Shown here piece by piece: positions 55,425 to 63,990 of a stretch of 64,000 nucleotides of DNA (the stretch's first letter is position 1; each line of letters starts with the position of its first letter). Made by a program: the position numbers and the translations under genes. The notes below the pieces were generated by a model. The model saw only the letters and a program-made list of their open reading frames with translations, was not told the DNA's origin and ran no database searches. Origin of the DNA: Flavobacterium sp. MedPE-SWcel (GTDB taxonomy: Bacteria; Bacteroidota; Bacteroidia; Flavobacteriales; Flavobacteriaceae); assembly GCA_001874325.1 (NCBI GenBank), contig MPCW01000001.1, positions 124,001 through 188,000 of the forward strand. Direction: 5' to 3'.

Positions 55425-56243
55425 ATGATTATATCTAAAACACGAGAAGAGATAGAACTAATGCGCGAAAGTGCACTTATTGTTTCTAAAACATTAGGAA
55501 TGATAGCTACCGAGATTAAACCAGGAATAACTACGTTACAGCTAGACAAACTAGCTGAAACCTTTATTCGCGATCATGGTGCTGTACCCGGGTTTTTAGG
55601 ATTATATGGCTGCCCTTCTACTTTACTTACAAGTGTTAACGAGCAAGTTGTACACGGATTACCTACGGATAGACCTATTGAAGATGGAGATGTAGTATCT
55701 GTAGATTGTGGTGCAATTAAAAATGAATTCTATGGCGATCACGCTTATACTTTTGAGATAGGTGATGTTGCTGAAGACACAAAAAAACTACTTAAGATAA
55801 CTAAAGAGTCATTATACGCAGGTATTCGTGAGTTTAAAGCGGGGAATCGTGTAGGTGATGTTGGTTATGCGATACAACAATATACTGAAGCACATGATTA
55901 TGGTGTAGTACGTGACTTAGTAGGTCATGGATTAGGTCGTAAAATGCATGAAGACCCAGAGATGCCAAACTACGGTAAACGTGGTAGAGGTAAAAAATTC
56001 ATTGAAGGTATGGTAATTGCCATTGAACCTATGATAAATATGGGAACTAAAGATATTAAACACCTAAAGGATGGCTGGACAATAGTTACTCGCGATGGTA
56101 AACCAAGTGCGCACTTTGAGCATAATATCGCTTTAGTAGATGGTAAGCCTGAACTTCTTTCTACTTTTGGTTATGTTTATGAAGCATTAGGTATAAAGAG
56201 TGACGAAGAAAATGAGTTTAGAAAAGAGGCTCTAGTACTTTAA
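55425..56243 (+). CDS. map: Type I methionine aminopeptidase
   Basis: 272 residues, removes the N-terminal methionine from new proteins. The metal ligands are in VSVDCGAIKNEFYGDHAYTF (two Asp), VGHGLGRKMHEDPEM (His), VIAIEPMIN (Glu) and AHFEHNIALV (Glu), the normal set for type I enzymes. No N-terminal extension or zinc finger is present. A long stem-loop terminator at 56253 follows. Confidence 0.96.
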   Translation: MIISKTREEIELMRESALIVSKTLGMIATEIKPGITTLQLDKLAETFIRDHGAVPGFLGLYGCPSTLLTSVNEQVVHGLPTDRPIEDGDVVSVDCGAIKNEFYGDHAYTFEIGDVAEDTKKLLKITKESLYAGIREFKAGNRVGDVGYAIQQYTEAHDYGVVRDLVGHGLGRKMHEDPEMPNYGKRGRGKKFIEGMVIAIEPMINMGTKDIKHLKDGWTIVTRDGKPSAHFEHNIALVDGKPELLSTFGYVYEALGIKSDEENEFRKEALVL

Positions 56244-56252
56244 AAAAATAAC

Positions 56253-56293
56253 AAAAAGCACATTAGTTATATTTGAGAACTGATGTGCTTTTT
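56253..56293 (+). terminator. Rho-independent terminator after map, with a promoter element in its loop
   Basis: Arms AAAAAGCACATTAGTT (56253-56268) and AACTGATGTGCTTTTT (56278-56293), 16 base pairs with one G-U, then a T run. The loop spells the core of TATATTTG (56268-56275), an exact -7 element for the next gene. Confidence 0.88.
56268..56275 (+). promoter_or_regulatory. Promoter -7 element of the SAM methyltransferase gene, inside the map terminator
   Basis: TATATTTG, an exact TAnnTTTG match, 33 bases before the ATG at 56309. Transcription would start in the right arm of the hairpin, so the downstream gene escapes the terminator. Confidence 0.55.
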
Positions 56294-56308
56294 TTGTATA
56301 AAATCATA

Positions 56309-57076
56309 ATGAAAAAGCTTTTTAAATTTATCCTTAATACCATACCAAGACCATTACTAATTCGACTTAGTTACTTGGCACGTCCTGTTTTGGCATTTAT
56401 TTTAAAAGGCAACACTTTTACTGACCCTATAGATAATAAGAGTTTTAAAAACTTTTTACCATATGGCTATGGTCAGCAACGTAATAATGTACTTTCTCCA
56501 AGTACACTTTCTTTAGAGCGTCATCGTTTATTGTGGCTATACCTGCAAAACGAAACTGATTTTTTTACTGCCCCAAAAAAAGTATTACATTTTGCTCCTG
56601 AACAAGCTTTTTACAAACGTTTTCGTAATCAAAAAAATCTCGATTATACGACTACCGATCTTTACTCTCCTCTTGCTGATGTAAAGGCAGATATTTGCAA
56701 CTTACCGTTTAACGATAATAGTTATGATTTAATACTTTGTAACCATGTATTAGAACATATACCAGATGATACTAAGGCTATGCAAGAACTTTATCGTGTT
56801 TTAAAACCTAGTGGCATGGGAGTTTTCCAGATACCACAAGATTTAAACCGTGAAGCTACTTTTGAGGATGATACTATTACCGATTCTAAAGAACGTGCTA
56901 GAATATTTGGGCAGTATGACCATGTTAGAGTATATGGTCGTGATTATTTTGACAAATTACGAAGCATTGGATTTAAAGTTGTAGAGGAAAATTATACTCA
57001 AAAAATGCCCTCTCAAGAAGTAGAGCGTTATTGCCTTGCAAAAGGTGAAATAATACCTATCTGTTTTAAAGAATAA
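56309..57076 (+). CDS. Class I SAM-dependent methyltransferase
   Basis: 255 residues. After a hydrophobic, basic start (KKLFKFILNTIPRPLLIR), the methyltransferase core shows VLHFAPEQAFYKRF, TTDLYSPLADVKADICNLPF and LILCNHVLEHIPDDTKAMQE, the pattern of Methyltransf_11 enzymes. The substrate is unknown. The frame stays open leftward to a TTG at 56273, but that codon lies in the terminator loop and promoter element; the ATG at 56309 is the sensible start. Confidence 0.87.
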   Translation: MKKLFKFILNTIPRPLLIRLSYLARPVLAFILKGNTFTDPIDNKSFKNFLPYGYGQQRNNVLSPSTLSLERHRLLWLYLQNETDFFTAPKKVLHFAPEQAFYKRFRNQKNLDYTTTDLYSPLADVKADICNLPFNDNSYDLILCNHVLEHIPDDTKAMQELYRVLKPSGMGVFQIPQDLNREATFEDDTITDSKERARIFGQYDHVRVYGRDYFDKLRSIGFKVVEENYTQKMPSQEVERYCLAKGEIIPICFKE

Positions 57077-57138
57077 CACCTCATTATCAATACAAAAAGT
57101 AACAATATTAAAATCAGACGATAAAGTTGCTGATATAA

Positions 57139-57146
57139 TATATTTG
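57139..57146 (+). promoter_or_regulatory. Promoter -7 element of the T9SS plug gene
   Basis: TATATTTG, an exact TAnnTTTG match, 38 bases before the ATG at 57185. Confidence 0.55.
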
Positions 57147-57184
57147 CTATATTTACGTTTACCAAAAACAAAACCTTTATCAAG

Positions 57185-58456
57185 ATGATAAACATCCTGT
57201 CACGGCAAATTGTACTATTAACAACATTACTACTTACCCCAATAATTATAAAAGCCCAAGTTCAACAAGAAATTGCGCCTCCTTATAATATTAAGACTGT
57301 TTCGTTTAGAAAAAATGCCGAAAATGTTTATCCGTATTTTAGACTTGGTGAATCATTTCAATTTGCTTTTGATGATCTTTTTGGGAATGAAGCTGATTAC
57401 TATTACTCAATAACACATTGTAATTACGACTGGACCCCGTCTACACAACTTACAGTAAACGATTATATTGACGGCTTTGATAATCAAAGGATTCAAAATT
57501 ACGAGAATTCCTTTAACACCCTACAAATCTATTCTCGTTACAACTTAAGCTTCCCAAACAAGTTTACTCGAATATTACTTTCAGGGAATTATATACTAAA
57601 AATATTTGATGAAGATCAAGAAGTAGTTCTTAGCCGTAGGTTTATCATTTATGAAGAAACCGTATCTGTTCCTTTACAAATAAAGCGAGCTAGAACTATG
57701 GATAATATTTCTGGAAAGCATAATCTTGATTTTGCGATAAAAACCAATGCTGTCAATTTTCAGAGTCCATTACAAAACATAAAGGTCGCTCTCTTTCAAA
57801 ACGGACGATTTGACAATGCTATATATAATGTAAAACCACAATATACTATAGGTAATGACCTTATATATAAATACGATAAAGAAACTCAGTTCTGGGCAGG
57901 TAATGAGTACCTTTATTTTGAAAATAAAGACATTCGTAATGCTGTAAATAACGTACTAAGAATAACTCCCGGAGAAATATACAATAATATATTATACACC
58001 AATGTAGCTAGAGCTAATAACCCTTATACATTTTTCCCTGACATAAACGGAAACTTTGTTATTAACAACGCTAGACTTAATGTAGATGATGTACAACTAG
58101 AGTCTGATTACGCTTGGGTATTTTTTAAACTAAGTGCTCCTACTTTTTACGAAGATAAAGATATCTATGTTTCGGGTATGTTTAACAACTATGCTAAAAC
58201 TGATGAATATAAAATGGAGTATGATGAAAAAACAGCAACATACGAAAAGGCTATTATGATAAAGCAAGGTTTCACAAATTACCTATACGTTACCATGAAT
58301 AAAAACGGTACTGTAGATGGTAAAAATGCTGTGGATGGAAACTTTTATCAAACAGAAGATGATTACAACATACTGGTATATTATCGTCAAAACACTGATC
58401 GATATGATAGAGTTATTGGTATAGGATCGGCAAACTCTGAAGACATTATAAATTAA
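57185..58456 (+). CDS. Type IX secretion system plug protein (DUF5103 family)
   Basis: 423 residues with a signal peptide (LLTTLLLTPIIIKAQ). The family pattern is clear: PYNIKTVSFRKNAENVYPYF, YYYSITHCNYDWTPSTQLTV, NDYIDGFDNQRIQNYENSFN, then a second domain containing DVQLESDYAWVFFKL and YVSGMFNNYAKTDEYKM. This family (formerly DUF5103) is annotated as the plug protein of the type IX secretion translocon, closing the SprA channel from the periplasmic side. It stands alone, with no other T9SS gene nearby except the gliding genes gldB and gldC 29 kb away. Confidence 0.9.
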   Translation: MINILSRQIVLLTTLLLTPIIIKAQVQQEIAPPYNIKTVSFRKNAENVYPYFRLGESFQFAFDDLFGNEADYYYSITHCNYDWTPSTQLTVNDYIDGFDNQRIQNYENSFNTLQIYSRYNLSFPNKFTRILLSGNYILKIFDEDQEVVLSRRFIIYEETVSVPLQIKRARTMDNISGKHNLDFAIKTNAVNFQSPLQNIKVALFQNGRFDNAIYNVKPQYTIGNDLIYKYDKETQFWAGNEYLYFENKDIRNAVNNVLRITPGEIYNNILYTNVARANNPYTFFPDINGNFVINNARLNVDDVQLESDYAWVFFKLSAPTFYEDKDIYVSGMFNNYAKTDEYKMEYDEKTATYEKAIMIKQGFTNYLYVTMNKNGTVDGKNAVDGNFYQTEDDYNILVYYRQNTDRYDRVIGIGSANSEDIIN

Positions 58457-58495
58457 TTATCAAAGAGTTAAAGAAGCGTTGCTATTAATTTAATA

Positions 58496-58525
58496 TTTGA
58501 GATAGCAATGCGTTTTATAATTTTG
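58496..58525 (+). promoter_or_regulatory. Promoter of apaG (-33 and -7 elements)
   Basis: TTTG at 58496-58499 and TAATTTTG at 58518-58525 are separated by 18 bases, a full Bacteroidota promoter. A second -7 match, TAACTTTG, abuts it at 58526-58533. The ATG is at 58559. Confidence 0.6.
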
Positions 58526-58558
58526 TAACTTTGAGAATATAAAACATACATTTTTTTT

Positions 58559-58945
58559 ATGGTATCACAAATAACAAGAGGTATTAAAATATCTGTTTCT
58601 ACTAGTTTTGAAGGCACGTACTTCAAGAACTACAGAATTCAGTTTGCCTTTAGTTACGAAATAACCATAGAAAACCAAAGCAAAGATTCTGTACAGCTCA
58701 ATACACGCCACTGGGAAATATTCGATTCTCTTAATGATATCGAAATTGTAGATGGCGAAGGAGTTGTTGGTAAAAAACCAGTGCTAAAACCTGGCGAAAA
58801 ACACACCTATAGCTCTGGGTGTTTATTATCCTCTCCTTTTGGAGCTATGAGAGGCTATTTTAGCATGGTAAACTTTACTTCTACCCGCTCTTTTCAGGTT
58901 ATTGTGCCTACTTTTAGGCTTAGTGCACCCTTTGCATTAAATTAA
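58559..58945 (+). CDS. apaG: Co2+/Mg2+ efflux protein ApaG (DUF525)
   Basis: 128 residues, one fibronectin-like fold. The family pattern is complete: FAFSYEITIENQSKDSVQLN, RHWEIFDS, GEGVVGKKPVLKPGEKHTY, SSGCLLSSPFGAMRGYF and the closing FRLSAPFALN. Despite the name its function is not settled; the domain is also found in F-box proteins. It has its own promoter and lies upstream of the pruA gene. Confidence 0.94.
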   Translation: MVSQITRGIKISVSTSFEGTYFKNYRIQFAFSYEITIENQSKDSVQLNTRHWEIFDSLNDIEIVDGEGVVGKKPVLKPGEKHTYSSGCLLSSPFGAMRGYFSMVNFTSTRSFQVIVPTFRLSAPFALN

Positions 58946-59012
58946 TAACACCCTCTTTATATTATAGCGTTTTCATTACCCTATTTGCAATTATAAGAAC
59001 AATATTTTCTTG

Positions 59013-59020
59013 TATATTTG
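59013..59020 (+). promoter_or_regulatory. Promoter -7 element of pruA
   Basis: TATATTTG, an exact TAnnTTTG match, 39 bases before the ATG at 59060. Confidence 0.6.
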
Positions 59021-59059
59021 CGATACTTTAATTTTTTAATGTTTTAAAACACTATAATT

Positions 59060-60694
59060 ATGCCAAAGGGAATTTATAATGTACCAGATGCGCTTAACGA
59101 ACCTGTATTATCTTACGCACCAGGAACTAAAGAAAGAGAGCAAGTACTTGCTACTTTTAAAGAAATGTATGCTACTACTGTAGATGTACCAATGTACATA
59201 GGTAGTGAAGAAGTACGTACTGGAAAAACAAAAACCATAAACCCTCCTTTTGATCATAAAAAAGTAGTAGGTACTTACCACGAAGGTGAAAAAGAACATG
59301 CAGAATTAGCTATTACTACTGCACTTGATGCACGTACACAGTGGGCTAACATGGCATGGGAACAAAGAGCTGCTATATTCTTAAAAGCTGCAGATCTTTT
59401 AGCTGGACCATATAGAGCAAAAATAAATGCATCTACTATGATAGCGCAAGCTAAAACAGTACACCAAGCCGAAATAGATGCTGCTTGTGAGTTTATTGAC
59501 TTTTTACGTTTTAACGTAGAGTTTATGACTCAAATTTATACTGAACAACCTGTATCTGCCGAGGGTATCTGGAATAGACTAGAGCACCGTCCGTTAGAAG
59601 GTTTTATATATGCTATAACACCGTTTAACTTTACTGCAATTGCTGGTAACTTACCTGCTGCACCTGCTCTTATGGGTAACGTAGTGGTATGGAAACCAAG
59701 TCCTGCTCAAGTATATAGTGCTCAAGTAATAATGGAAGTATTTAAACTTGCTGGATTACCTGATGGTGTTATAAACATGATACATGGTGACCCTGTTATG
59801 ATTACAGATACATTAATGGCTAGTCCTGATTTTGCAGGAGTACACTACACAGGTTCTACTGCTGTATTTAACGGTATATGGGCTAAAGTAGGTGAAAACA
59901 TGGGTAAAGGTATTTATAAAACTTATCCTAAAATTGTAGGTGAAACTGGTGGTAAAGATTTTGTTATCGCTCACCCTTCTTCTATACCTGCACAAGTTGC
60001 AACTGGACTTTCTAGAGGTGCTTTCGAATTCCAAGGACAAAAATGTTCTGCTGCTTCAAGAGCTTACATCGCTAAGTCTATTTGGCCAGCAGTAAAAGAG
60101 CATTTAGTAAACGACCTTAAGTCAATGAAAATGGGTTCTCCAGAAGATCCTTCTAACTTCATTACTTCTGTAATACATGAAGCTTCTTTCGATAAATTAG
60201 CTAAGTACATCGATGCTGCAAAAGATGCTAGTGATGCTGAAATTATAGCTGGTGGTACTTATGATAAATCTGAAGGATACTTTATAGCTCCTACAGTTAT
60301 TGTAACGACAAATCCTCAGTATGAAACAATGTACACTGAGCTTTTCGGTCCTGTACTTACAATATATGTATATGAGGATAACGCATGGGAAGAAACACTA
60401 AAATTAGTAGACCAAACTTCTCAGTATGCATTAACTGGTGCTGTATTTAGTCAAGACCGTTATGCTGTAGAGCAAGCTACTAAAGCATTAGAAAACTGTG
60501 CTGGTAACTTCTACATCAACGACAAGCCAACAGGTGCTGTTGTAGGACAACAACCATTTGGTGGTGCTAGAGCTTCTGGTACTAATGACAAAGCAGGCTC
60601 TATACTTAACTTATTACGTTGGGTATCGCCAAGAACTATAAAAGAAACATTTGTACCAGCTACTGACTACAGATATCCTTTCTTAGGAGAATAG
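59060..60694 (+). CDS. pruA: L-glutamate gamma-semialdehyde dehydrogenase (1-pyrroline-5-carboxylate dehydrogenase)
   Basis: 544 residues, second step of proline breakdown to glutamate. Catalytic Cys329 lies in FQGQKCSAASRAYI, the general-base glutamate in VGETGGKDFV, and the NAD loop region in PFNFTAIAGNLPAAPALMG. The end NDKPTGAVVGQQPFGGARAS is characteristic of this aldehyde dehydrogenase subgroup. No proline dehydrogenase domain is fused; it must be encoded elsewhere. Codon use here is cleaner than in the neighbours, suggesting high expression. Confidence 0.95.
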   Translation: MPKGIYNVPDALNEPVLSYAPGTKEREQVLATFKEMYATTVDVPMYIGSEEVRTGKTKTINPPFDHKKVVGTYHEGEKEHAELAITTALDARTQWANMAWEQRAAIFLKAADLLAGPYRAKINASTMIAQAKTVHQAEIDAACEFIDFLRFNVEFMTQIYTEQPVSAEGIWNRLEHRPLEGFIYAITPFNFTAIAGNLPAAPALMGNVVVWKPSPAQVYSAQVIMEVFKLAGLPDGVINMIHGDPVMITDTLMASPDFAGVHYTGSTAVFNGIWAKVGENMGKGIYKTYPKIVGETGGKDFVIAHPSSIPAQVATGLSRGAFEFQGQKCSAASRAYIAKSIWPAVKEHLVNDLKSMKMGSPEDPSNFITSVIHEASFDKLAKYIDAAKDASDAEIIAGGTYDKSEGYFIAPTVIVTTNPQYETMYTELFGPVLTIYVYEDNAWEETLKLVDQTSQYALTGAVFSQDRYAVEQATKALENCAGNFYINDKPTGAVVGQQPFGGARASGTNDKAGSILNLLRWVSPRTIKETFVPATDYRYPFLGE

Positions 60695-60715
60695 ATTATA
60701 ATATCTCAAAATAAC

Positions 60716-60749
60716 AAAACCCCGAATCAACTAGTTAATTCGGGGTTTT
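60716..60749 (+). terminator. Rho-independent terminator between pruA and rsmG
   Basis: Arms AAAACCCCGAAT and ATTCGGGGTTTT with a ten-base loop; A/T runs at both ends. It can serve both convergent genes. Confidence 0.92.
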
Positions 60750-60781
60750 TATTTATTATTCAATAAATAAATCTATTTGTT

Positions 60782-61411
60782 TTATGCTTTATATTTCATT
60801 GCTAAGTGTACCACCTTTTTAGTCTCAAAAAACTCGTCAGTAAAATAGTCTGATAAGTTATATAACGTTACTTTCTGGAATACTTGTAGCTCTTCAGTAA
60901 GATCACCACCTTTCAGGTATAATATACCGTTTGGTAATTCATGCTTTTGCTCTTTCTTTATCTTACCTCTAACCCATTTTACAAAATCAGACATATTGGT
61001 TACAGCACGACTTACAATAAAATCAAAATCACCTTCTACCTTTTCTGCACGTTTTTGTTCTGCTTTTACATTGGTAAGCCCTAAAGCATCTGCTACTCCT
61101 TGTACTACCTTTATTTTTTTAGCAATTACATCTATTAAATAAAAATTTGTCTCAGGGTATAATATAGCCAAAGGTATACCAGGGAAACCACCACCAGTAC
61201 CTACATCAAGAACTGAAGCCCCTGCTTTAAACTCCATCACTTTTGCAATACCCAAAGAGTGTAATACATGTTTAGTATATAAAGCATCGATATCTTTACG
61301 TGATATTACATTTATCTTAGCGTTCCAATCCTTATAAAGCGACTCTAGTTTTGTAAACTGTTCTATTTGAGTTTCGGTAAGGTTTGGGAATTGATTAATT
61401 ATCTCCTGCAT
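60782..61411 (-). CDS. rsmG: 16S rRNA (guanine527-N7)-methyltransferase RsmG (GidB)
   Basis: 209 residues. The SAM motif is SVLDVGTGGGFPGIPLAILY, preceded by the family's NVISRKDIDALYTKHVLHSL and followed by YLIDVIAKKIKVVQ and FIVSRAVTNMSDFVKW. It methylates N7 of G527 in the small ribosomal subunit; loss gives low-level streptomycin resistance in other bacteria. It is divergent from the desaturase gene. Confidence 0.95.
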   Translation of the reverse strand: MQEIINQFPNLTETQIEQFTKLESLYKDWNAKINVISRKDIDALYTKHVLHSLGIAKVMEFKAGASVLDVGTGGGFPGIPLAILYPETNFYLIDVIAKKIKVVQGVADALGLTNVKAEQKRAEKVEGDFDFIVSRAVTNMSDFVKWVRGKIKKEQKHELPNGILYLKGGDLTEELQVFQKVTLYNLSDYFTDEFFETKKVVHLAMKYKA

Positions 61412-61427
61412 CGTTTTTAATTTTGAA

Positions 61428-61435
61428 CAAAAGTA
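61428..61435 (-). promoter_or_regulatory. Promoter -7 element of rsmG
   Basis: TACTTTTG on the minus strand, an exact TAnnTTTG match, 16 bases before the ATG at 61411. Confidence 0.55.
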
Positions 61436-61477
61436 AGCATTTCATCAATGAAATTTCATATCAATTTTAATGCTTAC
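61433..61477. promoter_or_regulatory. Nested inverted repeats between rsmG and the desaturase gene
   Basis: Outer arms GTAAGCATT (61433-61441) and AATGCTTAC (61469-61477) enclose a second palindrome ATTTCAT-CA-ATGAAAT (61439-61454). They overlap the rsmG -7 element and lie 15 bases before the desaturase -7 element, so an operator is plausible. Confidence 0.4.
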
Positions 61478-61492
61478 AAACACATTAATAAC

Positions 61493-61500
61493 TACCTTTG
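61493..61500 (+). promoter_or_regulatory. Promoter -7 element of the desaturase gene
   Basis: TACCTTTG, an exact TAnnTTTG match, 26 bases before the ATG at 61527. Confidence 0.55.
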
Positions 61501-61526
61501 GTAATTAAAGATTATAATAGAATATT

Positions 61527-62621
61527 ATGAATATAACCCCTCCCGTTTTTGCAAAAAAAGACTCATTGAAGTTTTTTAGAACGCTTAACAAGCGTGTAAA
61601 CGAATACTTTAAAGAAAATAACATAAAGAAAACTGGTAACTGGAAATTACATTTCAAAGCCATTGTAATGTTTGCAGCACTACTTGCTCCATACTTTATT
61701 TTACTAACTCTAGATATACCTGTTTGGGGGCAATTATTGCTTACCGTTGTAATGGGTATTGGTATGGCTGGTATAGGTATGAATGTAATGCACGATGCCA
61801 ATCATGGCTCTTATTCTTCTAAGTCGTGGTTAAACCAAATTATGGGTAGCAGCATTTACCTTTTAGCTGGTAATGTATACAACTGGCAAGTACAACACAA
61901 TGTACTACACCACACGTATACAAACATACATGGTCATGATGAAGATTTAGATGCTGGTAGAGTAATTCGATTTACTCAAGATGCTAAATGGATGAAAATT
62001 CATAAGTTTCAGCACTACTACTCTATCTTCCTTTATGGTTTACTTACATTTAATTGGGCGCTTACTACTGACATTAAACAAATGAGAAACTACATAAAAA
62101 GAGGTCTATCATATGGTGAGTTCCGTAGCCCTGTAAAGCAATGGACAGTACTTATTGTTACTAAAGCTCTTTATGCACTAGTATGGTTTGCAATACCAAT
62201 GATTTTAGGAATTGTTTGGTGGAAAGTACTTATAGGTTTCTTTTTAATGCACTATACCGCTGGTTTAATACTAAGTGTTGTATTTCAATTAGCACACGTG
62301 GTAGAGGAAACAGAAAACCCAACGCCTAACGAAAATAACGAAATGGAGAACACTTGGGCTATACACCAACTGTATACTACTGCTAATTTTGCTCCTAAAA
62401 ACAAAATTGTAAACTGGTTTACTGGTGGACTTAATCATCAGATAGAGCACCATATATTTCCGCATATAAGCCATGTACATTATAGTAAAATTGCAGAAAT
62501 TGTAAAACAAACAGCACGCGAGCATAACTTACCGTACCATGAGTTTACAACAATGCGAGAAGCTGTAAATGCTCACTTCAAACACTTGAAAGAGTTAGGT
62601 ATGAAACCTGCTCTTAATTAA
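61527..62621 (+). CDS. Membrane fatty acid desaturase
   Basis: 364 residues. All three di-iron histidine boxes are present: HDANH (89-93), HNVLHH (124-129) and QIEHH (305-309). Four or so membrane helices lie between them. The QxxHH third box and the overall length put it with acyl-lipid (linoleoyl-CoA-type) desaturases, though no cytochrome b5 domain is fused. It inserts a double bond into membrane acyl chains; the position is not known. The gene is followed after 31 bases by the aminotransferase gene. Confidence 0.92.
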   Translation: MNITPPVFAKKDSLKFFRTLNKRVNEYFKENNIKKTGNWKLHFKAIVMFAALLAPYFILLTLDIPVWGQLLLTVVMGIGMAGIGMNVMHDANHGSYSSKSWLNQIMGSSIYLLAGNVYNWQVQHNVLHHTYTNIHGHDEDLDAGRVIRFTQDAKWMKIHKFQHYYSIFLYGLLTFNWALTTDIKQMRNYIKRGLSYGEFRSPVKQWTVLIVTKALYALVWFAIPMILGIVWWKVLIGFFLMHYTAGLILSVVFQLAHVVEETENPTPNENNEMENTWAIHQLYTTANFAPKNKIVNWFTGGLNHQIEHHIFPHISHVHYSKIAEIVKQTAREHNLPYHEFTTMREAVNAHFKHLKELGMKPALN

Positions 62622-62652
62622 TTTAAACTATAACCTTACCAAACCAATAACA

Positions 62653-63855
62653 ATGGACGTTTTATCAGACAGAATTAACAATCTATCTACTTCACAAACC
62701 CTTGCTATGGCTGCAAAAGCTAGAGAACTAAAAGCAGAGGGAAAAGACATTATTAGTTTAAGTTTAGGACAACCTGATTTTAATACGCCTGACTTTATTA
62801 AAGAAGCTGCTAAAAAAGCTATTGACGAAAATTATAGCTCTTATACACCTGTAGAGGGGTATGCAGAGTTAAAAGAAGCAGTTTCTAAAAAATTTAAGCG
62901 TGATAACAATCTTGATTATAAGCCATCACAAATTGTAGTATCTACGGGTGCTAAACAATCATTATATAACATTGCACAAGTAATGCTTAACGATGGTGAT
63001 GAAGTGATACTACCTGCTCCATATTGGGTAAGTTATTTCGAAATCATTAAACTATCAGGCGGAGTACCTGTTACTGTACCTACATCTGTAGATACTGATT
63101 TTAAAATCACTGCTGAGCAACTAGAAAAAGCTATCACACCAAAAACTAAAATGATGTGGTTTAGTTCTCCTTGTAACCCAAGTGGATCTATATATAGTAA
63201 AGAAGAACTTACTGCACTTGCTGCTGTGTTACAAAAACATAACATCTATGTAGTATCTGACGAAATATACGAACATATTAACTTTACTGGAAATTATTGC
63301 AGTATGGGGTCTATACCTGGTATGATCGATAAAACAATAACAGTTAATGGTGTTGCAAAAGCATTTGCAATGACAGGCTGGCGTATTGGTTATATAGGCG
63401 CACCTGAGTTTATTGCAAAAGCATGTACAAAAATACAAGGGCAAGTAACTAGTGGTGCAAACAGTATTGCACAGCGTGCTACTATTGCTGCTGTAGATGC
63501 TGACCCAAAAGTATTAAACCACATGGTTACTGCTTTCCATAAACGTAGAGACCTTATCATTAATTTAATGAATGATATTGATGGGTTTAAAAACAACATC
63601 CCAGAAGGAGCATTTTATGTATTCCCAGATATCTCTGCATTCTTTGGTAAAACATTAAACGGAATAGAAATTAAAAACGCTGATGACTTTGCAATGTACT
63701 TGCTAGAGCATGCAAACGTAGCTACTGTAACAGGTGCTGCTTTTGGTAACCCTGACTGTATTCGTATTTCTTATGCTACAAGCGAAGAACAGCTTACAGA
63801 AGCTTTACGCAGAATTAAAGAAGCTGTAGCTATTAAAAAAGAAGCTACTGTATAA
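62653..63855 (+). CDS. PLP-dependent aminotransferase, class I (aspartate aminotransferase-like)
   Basis: 400 residues. The PLP lysine is Lys236 in NGVAKAFAMTGWRIGY, with SLGQPDFNTPDFI at the start, NPSGSIYSKEEL in the middle and ISYATSEEQLTEALRRI at the end. These are typical of the type I aspartate aminotransferase of Bacteroidota and Gram-positive bacteria. The amino donor is likely aspartate or glutamate, but other amino acids cannot be excluded. It may be read from the desaturase promoter; a strong terminator follows. Confidence 0.92.
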   Translation: MDVLSDRINNLSTSQTLAMAAKARELKAEGKDIISLSLGQPDFNTPDFIKEAAKKAIDENYSSYTPVEGYAELKEAVSKKFKRDNNLDYKPSQIVVSTGAKQSLYNIAQVMLNDGDEVILPAPYWVSYFEIIKLSGGVPVTVPTSVDTDFKITAEQLEKAITPKTKMMWFSSPCNPSGSIYSKEELTALAAVLQKHNIYVVSDEIYEHINFTGNYCSMGSIPGMIDKTITVNGVAKAFAMTGWRIGYIGAPEFIAKACTKIQGQVTSGANSIAQRATIAAVDADPKVLNHMVTAFHKRRDLIINLMNDIDGFKNNIPEGAFYVFPDISAFFGKTLNGIEIKNADDFAMYLLEHANVATVTGAAFGNPDCIRISYATSEEQLTEALRRIKEAVAIKKEATV

Positions 63856-63878
63856 AAACAGCTACTTAATACAATATC

Positions 63879-63900
63879 AATCCCGCTTTACAGCGGGATT
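63879..63900 (+). terminator. Rho-independent terminator after the aminotransferase gene
   Basis: Arms AATCCCGCT and AGCGGGATT with a TTAC loop and a T run. Confidence 0.92.
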
Positions 63901-63990
63901 TTTTATTTTACCCTACACAAGTATAGAATACAACTATAAAATCTAAAAACTTTGTATTTTTACGCATTACACAACAATAACAACAACACA

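Noticed and set aside
56273..56308. Longer N-terminus of the SAM methyltransferase from a TTG
   Set aside because: The TTG and following codons lie in the map terminator and promoter element; the ATG at 56309 fits better.
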